Of a stretch of 64,000 nt of DNA, positions 58,813 through 64,000 are shown in pieces. Source of the DNA: Melampsora larici-populina 98AG31 (lineage: Eukaryota; Basidiomycota; Pucciniomycetes; Pucciniales; Melampsoraceae); contig NW_006768781.1 in the NCBI RefSeq assembly GCF_000204055.1, positions 337,246-401,245 on the forward strand, read 5' to 3'. The translations under genes were made by a program, and so were the position numbers. How positions within the stretch are numbered: position 1 is the first letter of the stretch; every line of letters begins with the position of its first letter. Under the pieces are notes generated by a model. It made no database searches. It was not told the origin of the DNA and saw nothing but the letters and a program-made list of their open reading frames with translations.

Positions 58813-59660
58813 AGAAACTCCGAAAAACGAAAACTCTTTATTTAGAATTTGAAGCGCTTCAAACTTTGTTGTATGAGGGAACATTCATCGCATGATAATC
58901 TTGCACCATACTAAACCTTCATATAAATCTATTCATTTATCACATATGTAATCCGATACCCATCTAATTGCAATTGGCGCCTGAATACAGCATGTAGTAG
59001 AAAACTAATCTGGCGCAGCATAACATCCTGATAAGATGGATGGATGCAAATTGGGCGAACCAAATGGATTCTTTCAGCACATAATTATGAGCTGGATGAC
59101 TTCAAAATTATAGTAATTGATTTGACAGAGATCCATCAAAGAAACCATCAAATCATAGTTCTGAACTCAAGTTGCTTTTTTGTGCAACATAATCGTAAGG
59201 TCGAGGATGGGGTGGAGATAAACAAAGTGATCAACTTTTCGACCTCATGTTTAGAGGATTCTCTTTTCCTGAGGTACTCTATTACCAGCGCCATATTTGA
59301 AGTACATCGAAGAAGGTGTAGAGTTGCCTCGATTTTGATAAAACCTAAGATACCAACTTCAACCAAGATCTATGAAGATGTATATCATTCTTCCAAGCTA
59401 CTTCTGATGTCTCTACAATCGCAAATTGGAAGTGACAATACATGTATCTCGTTCAAACTTGAAGATAAGACACATGATTTGATCCCCCGGAGACTTTCTA
59501 CAGGGAAGCTACAGGAAGCCCACTGATCAAGTTAAAGTTGAAAGCTACATACTGTTACGCTCCTTGCAAATCAGAGTGGTCTGAACTTCAGGATCTCTCA
59601 AAAGTCATATTTTCTGCAATTTCAGCCGTCGACTTACCTTGAATCTTGAATCGAATCAGA
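58813..59660. other. Repeat-unit spacer with a decayed copy of the 50840-51115 sequence
   Basis: 58815-59040 is 3' flank, resembling 62819-62960. 59270-59600 matches the block left of the pogo element. The open frame 59044-59526 (plus) has no family match and overlaps this decayed copy. Confidence 0.45.
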
Positions 59661-59667
59661 TGGTCAA

Positions 59668-60411
59668 TTGGAAATTAATGTTATCAAGCGATCAGAGCTT
59701 CCTAACCAAATCAAGCGTAAGTTTTTCTTTGCTCGATTTGGAACAAAATCAAATTACTTAAATCTTTCCATGATGGTCCTTTGGACAAAAAAAATCAAAG
59801 AGAAATTTCTGGGAAATTGGTTACTGGTACCACGAGTACACCTGAAGATAGTATAGAGAATTGGTCAGACGGTAGTAAGAAAATCAATAATGAAGAGATT
59901 GTAAGACTTCGTCATTTTCTGCCCGTCTACGTAATCATCTTCCACCGGTTTGTAAAAGAAGTTAAGAGAATTATTAATTGATACTGCTTTATTAAATATG
60001 ATAGGTCGCAAAGCATTTACCTACACATGGGAAATTTCCAACTACGACAGTTGAAATTATGCCAGTTTTTCTGAAACCAAGTGGATTTTTTATTTCTAAT
60101 CCATCGCTTGGTAAGTGTTAATTTCCCCTTAAAATCACAATCTCATTCAATCACTGATACTTTTTGTTTCGATGAATAGACATTTGTTCCGTAAAAGATA
60201 CAATGTCTAAAATATGTCGTAATGATACAGAAATAGCCGGTCTCAAAGCAAACCCGGTTGGCAAAAAACCCGGTACACCTGGTTGTCTTTTTGGCTTGGA
60301 GGTGTCAAAAATGTCAACTCAATACACAAAGTTGCCACCAAAAAAGCAACTGGGTGTACCGGGTTTTTTGGCAACCGGGTTTGCTTTGAGAAATGGAAAA
60401 GTAGCTTAAAA
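59668..60411 (+). CDS. Possible small multi-exon gene of unknown function, with a MITE in its last exon
   Basis: Open pieces that splice in frame: 59781-59930 (GKLVTGTTSTPEDSIENWSD, INNEEIVRLRHFLPVY), then after an intron of about 75 bases 60005-60111 (VAKHLPTHGKFPTTTVEIMP, FLKPSGFFISNPSL), then after GTAAGT...ATAG 60180-60411 (DICSVKDTMSKICRNDTEIAG and on). The last part of the frame runs through an inverted-repeat MITE (60241-60391). A preceding frame (59668, LEINVIKRSELPNQIK) recurs in degraded form at 57300 and 61310. No domain recognised; start and upstream exons uncertain. Confidence 0.3.
60241..60391. mobile_element. 151-bp palindromic MITE
   Basis: Arms TCTCAAAGCAAACCCGGTTG and inverse, about 50 bases each side, with AAAAAACCCGGTACACC inside. 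It folds into one long hairpin. No clear target duplication. It lies in the open frame of the candidate gene above. Confidence 0.7.
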
Positions 60412-60666
60412 TATCATTCTGATACCAGACACATCTTCTTAAAAATTTATTGCAAATACTTGTTGCACTAGGATTCATATAACTCTTTAATAAAGTTAGA
60501 AAATGATACACGTTTTTTGAAATCACTTGTACATATATGAAAAGTGATGAAAAGTTTTGTTTGTAATATACATTATATCTTGATAAGGATATGTTAATGA
60601 TTTATATTTTTAAACCAGGATTTGTTTATGATTTATTATTTTGATCATCGAGAATATGAAATCCAA

Positions 60667-60861
60667 CTATATATATTCTCCAAGTTTTTTTTCCAATGTC
60701 TTTCTATCTTGATTTGAATTAGGAAGAACCCTATTAACTTTCTGAAAAACAGATTTGTTGAACATTTGTGACATGAAAGTTGAGATAGAATCCTTTTGGG
60801 GGAGGGCCTGATTTGTAAAACTAGCCACAACTTCAAGAAGGGAAACTTCTCTAGGACTCAA
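60667..60861 (-). CDS. Low-confidence coding fragment
   Basis: A 64-codon minus frame (SPREVSLLEVVASFTNQALP, VFQKVNRVLPNSNQDRKTLE) with protein-like composition, followed upstream by another open frame in a different phase (60858-61103). It could be an exon of a small gene, but there is no ATG, no family and no second copy to support it. Confidence 0.15.
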   Translation of the reverse strand: MSPREVSLLEVVASFTNQALPQKDSISTFMSQMFNKSVFQKVNRVLPNSNQDRKTLEKKLGEYI

Positions 60862-61195
60862 TATAAATCAACGTGCCCGAGGGTAAAAGTGTGAAACTGG
60901 TAATTGGCTGGATTGTAAATAATTTTTGGTAGAGCTATCTCGTTATCTCTCATGACCTCCAATCCTTGAGAACCACGATGAAAAGTTGAAAAAGTTTTAA
61001 GATTCCGATGGAATCGTGACTCATGAGGAGCCTGAGCCCTTGATGAACAAAGCAAATTCGACTTCCGCGTTGAATGAAAGAAAGAGCTATGAATGACTCG
61101 CAACCAAAACTAAGAAAATTAAAGGAATCTCATGAATGACTTCCAATTACAACAAGGAAAACTGAGGGGATCCCAATGAACGAGTAAGATTTGTC

Positions 61196-61570
61196 ATCTT
61201 CAAACTATCTTGATCCTTGCAAATCAGAGTGGTCAGAGATTCAGGCCTTCTCAAGAGTCAATTTTCACAATTTTAGTCACCGACTTATGTACTTCGACTC
61301 TTGATTTGAATCGTATCCTCAATCGGATGATGCTATTAGGCAATCAGGACTTCCTGTGGCACCATTCCCTTCACAAAGGTAAAAATCATTAACCAAACCT
61401 GAAACACTTTCCGCTTAGGTCTGACCCAAAGAGATCCCTAAAACCTCATATCCTAGCCCGGGGCCGTGCGTATATACAACAAATCTCCCAATTGGATCAT
61501 AGTCAAGGTCTCAAAGCTTTGCGACACGAGTAGAGTGATGTCTCACTTATTTGGAAACAAAATATGATTC
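61196..61570. repeat. Third copy of the local promoter/repeat block
   Basis: 61210-61380 matches 59565-59710 (CCTTGCAAATCAGAGTGGTC, TCTCAAAAGTCA/TCTCAAGAGTCA, then the ATCAAGCGATCAGAGCTTCC-like block). 61390-61570 matches 57370-57530. It is the upstream region of the intact oxygenase-like gene. Confidence 0.55.
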
Positions 61571-61676
61571 TTGTTATCATCTGATGGGTTGAGAGGTGTT
61601 TCCCTCCTTGGCTTTTTGCACGAAGCGTTCATTCCATCAGAAGCATTAAATACATTTATGAGAGTTTGTTTTTCCA

Positions 61677-62818
61677 ATGTATCCGACATCTTTACAAACA
61701 TTGGTCATTTTCACTCTTCTTTTTCGGTCCACTACAAGATGTAGCAATATTTTCAAACGGGAATTAAAGTCCAGTACGTGTTCATTTACCTTTTCCTCAA
61801 ATTCATCTTTCTCAATGCTAACTCGAATTGGGTTAATCTGAATGATCCTTTTTTAAAAATTAGATCCCGCAACAGTCTTGGGAGAAGTTTACCTTTATGC
61901 GGGGGATAAAGCAACTAATTCATTGACTGTTGATGATTCAAAAATCATCCAAGTACCTCTTCAAGACCTTCAAACTATCAGTAAAAAACAAACACCGAAC
62001 CTAAATACTCATGGTTTTACTTATGTTTCTCAAAGACGTGTACCCGGAATCGAAAGAATGGTAGAATTCTCTGATGAACACTATTTTGCTTTGAAGGAAG
62101 ATTCAATTCAGCTTGTAAAGAAATTGTAAGTAAATCTTTACAGAAATGTATCTTCAACCAGAAAATAGAGTGAGGCTCACATTGATTTTTGATATTTAGA
62201 ACGGGTGCAAAATCGGCCGTTGCTTATGCATCTGTTTATAGAGGTGACAATTCATTAGACTCATTAAAACCAGTTCCAGTGATTCACTCTGACATGTCAG
62301 CAAAGGGAGCCGATTTAACGAAAGGCCTTGCACAAGATATCTTTTTGAAATCAGATGATCCAAAGGAAGTTGAATTTGGAAAGCACTTGAAGCTAGGAGG
62401 TAAAAACGTTGTAATCTACAATGTTTGGAGACCGATTCGTACAGTTCAAGATAATCCTCTTGGTATTTGCAAATGGAATTCTGTTTTGGAAGAAGATGCT
62501 TTGGATTTAGGAATCATCCCAACAGACGTTACAAATGCACCACAGCCATGGAAGTATAGAAAAGGTCAACGTTGGTTTTACTTAAACAAACAGAGACCTG
62601 ATCAAGTTTATGTATTTATGCAACATGATAGTAGGGCAGGAAAAGATGGACATGGCATGAATGTTCCACATGCTTCATTTTCTTTACGAGGAGATTTTTC
62701 TAAAAAACCTACTCGAATGAGTTTTGAATCAGTAGTCTTTGCAATTGTGGATCCAATCCCACCTGAAGGAATTTTTTCAAGATGGGCTAAAGATATTAAA
62801 TCATTATGGAACGAATGA
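61677..62818 (+). CDS. Secreted CmcJ/AsaB-type oxygenase-like protein (GA4-desaturase family), three exons
   Basis: Model: join(61677..61773, 61864..62125, 62200..62818), 325 aa, introns of 90 and 74 bases, GT-AG, in frame. Residues 1-22 are a signal peptide (MYPTSLQTLVIFTLLF then RSTTRC). Family features: HTHGFTYVSQRRVPGIERM, EHYFALKEDSIQLVKKLTGA, VIHSDMSAKGA with His149 and Asp151 as a probable metal-binding HxD pair, KNVVIYNVWRPIRTVQDNPL, GQRWFYLNKQRPDQVYVFMQ, HDSRAGKDGHG and VPHASFSL with a second candidate His. Relatives in ascomycetes and bacteria are Fe(II)/2-oxoglutarate-type hydroxylases or desaturases in secondary metabolism. The substrate here is unknown, and secretion is unusual for the family. 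A broken paralogue lies at 57641-58812. Confidence 0.82.
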
Positions 62819-64000
62819 AGATATTTTTATAGGAGAACATGCATCGTATTTGCATCATTTACCAAAGCTTTATATATCATTTTGTCATCTCTCATACATA
62901 TAATCCGATACCAACTTAATTAAAATGTAATAGAAAACTAATCTTGGGCTTGATCATGATCACAACATGTTGATCAGAAGGATAAACGCTGAATCACTTC
63001 TAGACTCAAACAGTTTTGGCACTCGGAGACATTTGTACTCGGAGACCTTTGTTTCTTTTAGATACTTGTAGCTGGAATTTTTGATAAAAGTTTCTGATAC
63101 TTATCAAGCTGCCTTAAAACTTCAAGCGAAATCCTCTTATAAAGCTCGTGTTTGTATAAATAAAAGACTTGTGATCGAATCTTTCAAAAAACTACTTCAT
63201 CAAGAGAATCAAAAGCAAGTCATTAAGTTTTTGAAAATACTTTGGGAGCGGGAGAAAATTAGCACACCTAGGCAAGGTGGACCCGGTCCCACACATCAAA
63301 TCCAAGAGAATCACTCCAACATATCACCAGTAGGGGTAGAATCGATTAAAGAATAGCAGAAAAGTTGACTGTAAGCAAAAGAATTCAAAAGATATGGCAA
63401 AGCTAGACAAAAATCTCTCAGTCTTGTTACGTGGTCAATGTAGGCTTGAATCGACTCAAATCGATCCGGAAGCACTACAATGTGCTTGCAAGTCGATGTT
63501 TCTTTCAAGACTTTTGAGTCCCATTGAAAATCGAATTATGTAGCTTCAGTCTCAGATCCAATTAGGTATTCTTGCCTTTCAAACTTTTGGGTCATTTTCT
63601 TTGCAAAACTACCTCAAGAATCTTGTATCTTTTAATGTTCTTCACCACTTCAAGTAACTACCCAATGCCTCAGTTTCAAGTACACCAACACACTTATTGT
63701 GTTCTCATGTCTACATTTTCTATTTTGGGATGAATTGTGGTTTGAAGAAGCTCTATTTTACATGGTCAACTCGAATGTTCAATCTAGTGTCTGGTGACAT
63801 GTTTAGTACTTCTTTGCAAACCGGTTGAGGGTGATTTCGCACTCAGATCTGTCAAGTTTATGTGGACTTGAGGAACATGGCAAACTGGTAAATACATAAC
63901 CGTCTTGAGAATCGAGATCTCGAAATCCACGATCGCCACCCATCCACCGCCAACGGTAGCGGTAAAACACATTCGAGTTTAGCGTGTGCGTTTTTCGTTA
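62819..64000. other. 3' flank of the oxygenase-like gene; no gene supported
   Basis: 62819-62960 resembles 58815-59020. A plus-strand frame 63081-63356 (LKLQAKSSYKARVCINKRLV) lacks an ATG or family. The rest to the window edge shows nothing I can name. Confidence 0.35.

Overview
This window looks like nuclear DNA of a rust fungus (Pucciniales, perhaps Melampsora- or Puccinia-like). The genes have many short GT-AG introns (about 45-116 bases), intergenic DNA is AT-rich, small cysteine-rich secreted proteins occur as duplicated genes, and a large share of the window is nested transposable elements. The species call is inference. All multi-exon gene models were built by hand from frames and splice sites.

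Layout. 1-3172: decayed retrotransposon on the minus strand, Gag plus a DIRS-type reverse transcriptase, running off the left edge. 3960-5877: telomere-capping protein STN1 (minus). 6651-10060: a duplicated block with two paralogous two-exon small secreted proteins (minus). 10322-10932: a terminal-inverted-repeat (TIR) element with a 9-bp target duplication. 11932-14164: serine-rich protein of unknown function (minus). 16140-17853: ten-exon proline iminopeptidase (plus).

18326-38492 is a transposon graveyard. A complete 11.9-kb Ty3/gypsy LTR element (20169-32087, target duplication ATGTT) carries a hAT derivative in its RNase H region and a TA-flanked TIR element in one LTR. Around it lie three members of one TIR family (CACCAC ends, 3-bp target duplications), a GTAC-palindrome array, a MULE-type transposase gene with a WRKY-GCM1 zinc finger, and a GC-rich miniature element.

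40092-50446 is the gene-rich part: a five-exon secreted cysteine-rich protein (plus), a GH15 glucoamylase with an N-terminal membrane anchor (minus), a small protein ending in an xRRM-like domain (minus), and the ribosome-biogenesis factor UTP22/NOL6 (minus, one apparent frameshift).

50750-62818 is a locally repeated block with two copies of a secreted CmcJ/AsaB-type oxygenase-like gene. The left copy is broken and the right copy is intact. The left unit was enlarged by a full-length pogo/Fot1-type transposon (intact transposase, TA target duplication), itself carrying a TIR element, and by a second TA-flanked TIR element. The housekeeping genes (STN1, UTP22, iminopeptidase, glucoamylase) sit on ordinary fungal sequence. 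The secreted-protein genes sit in duplicated, transposon-rich surroundings, the usual setting for rust effector candidates.
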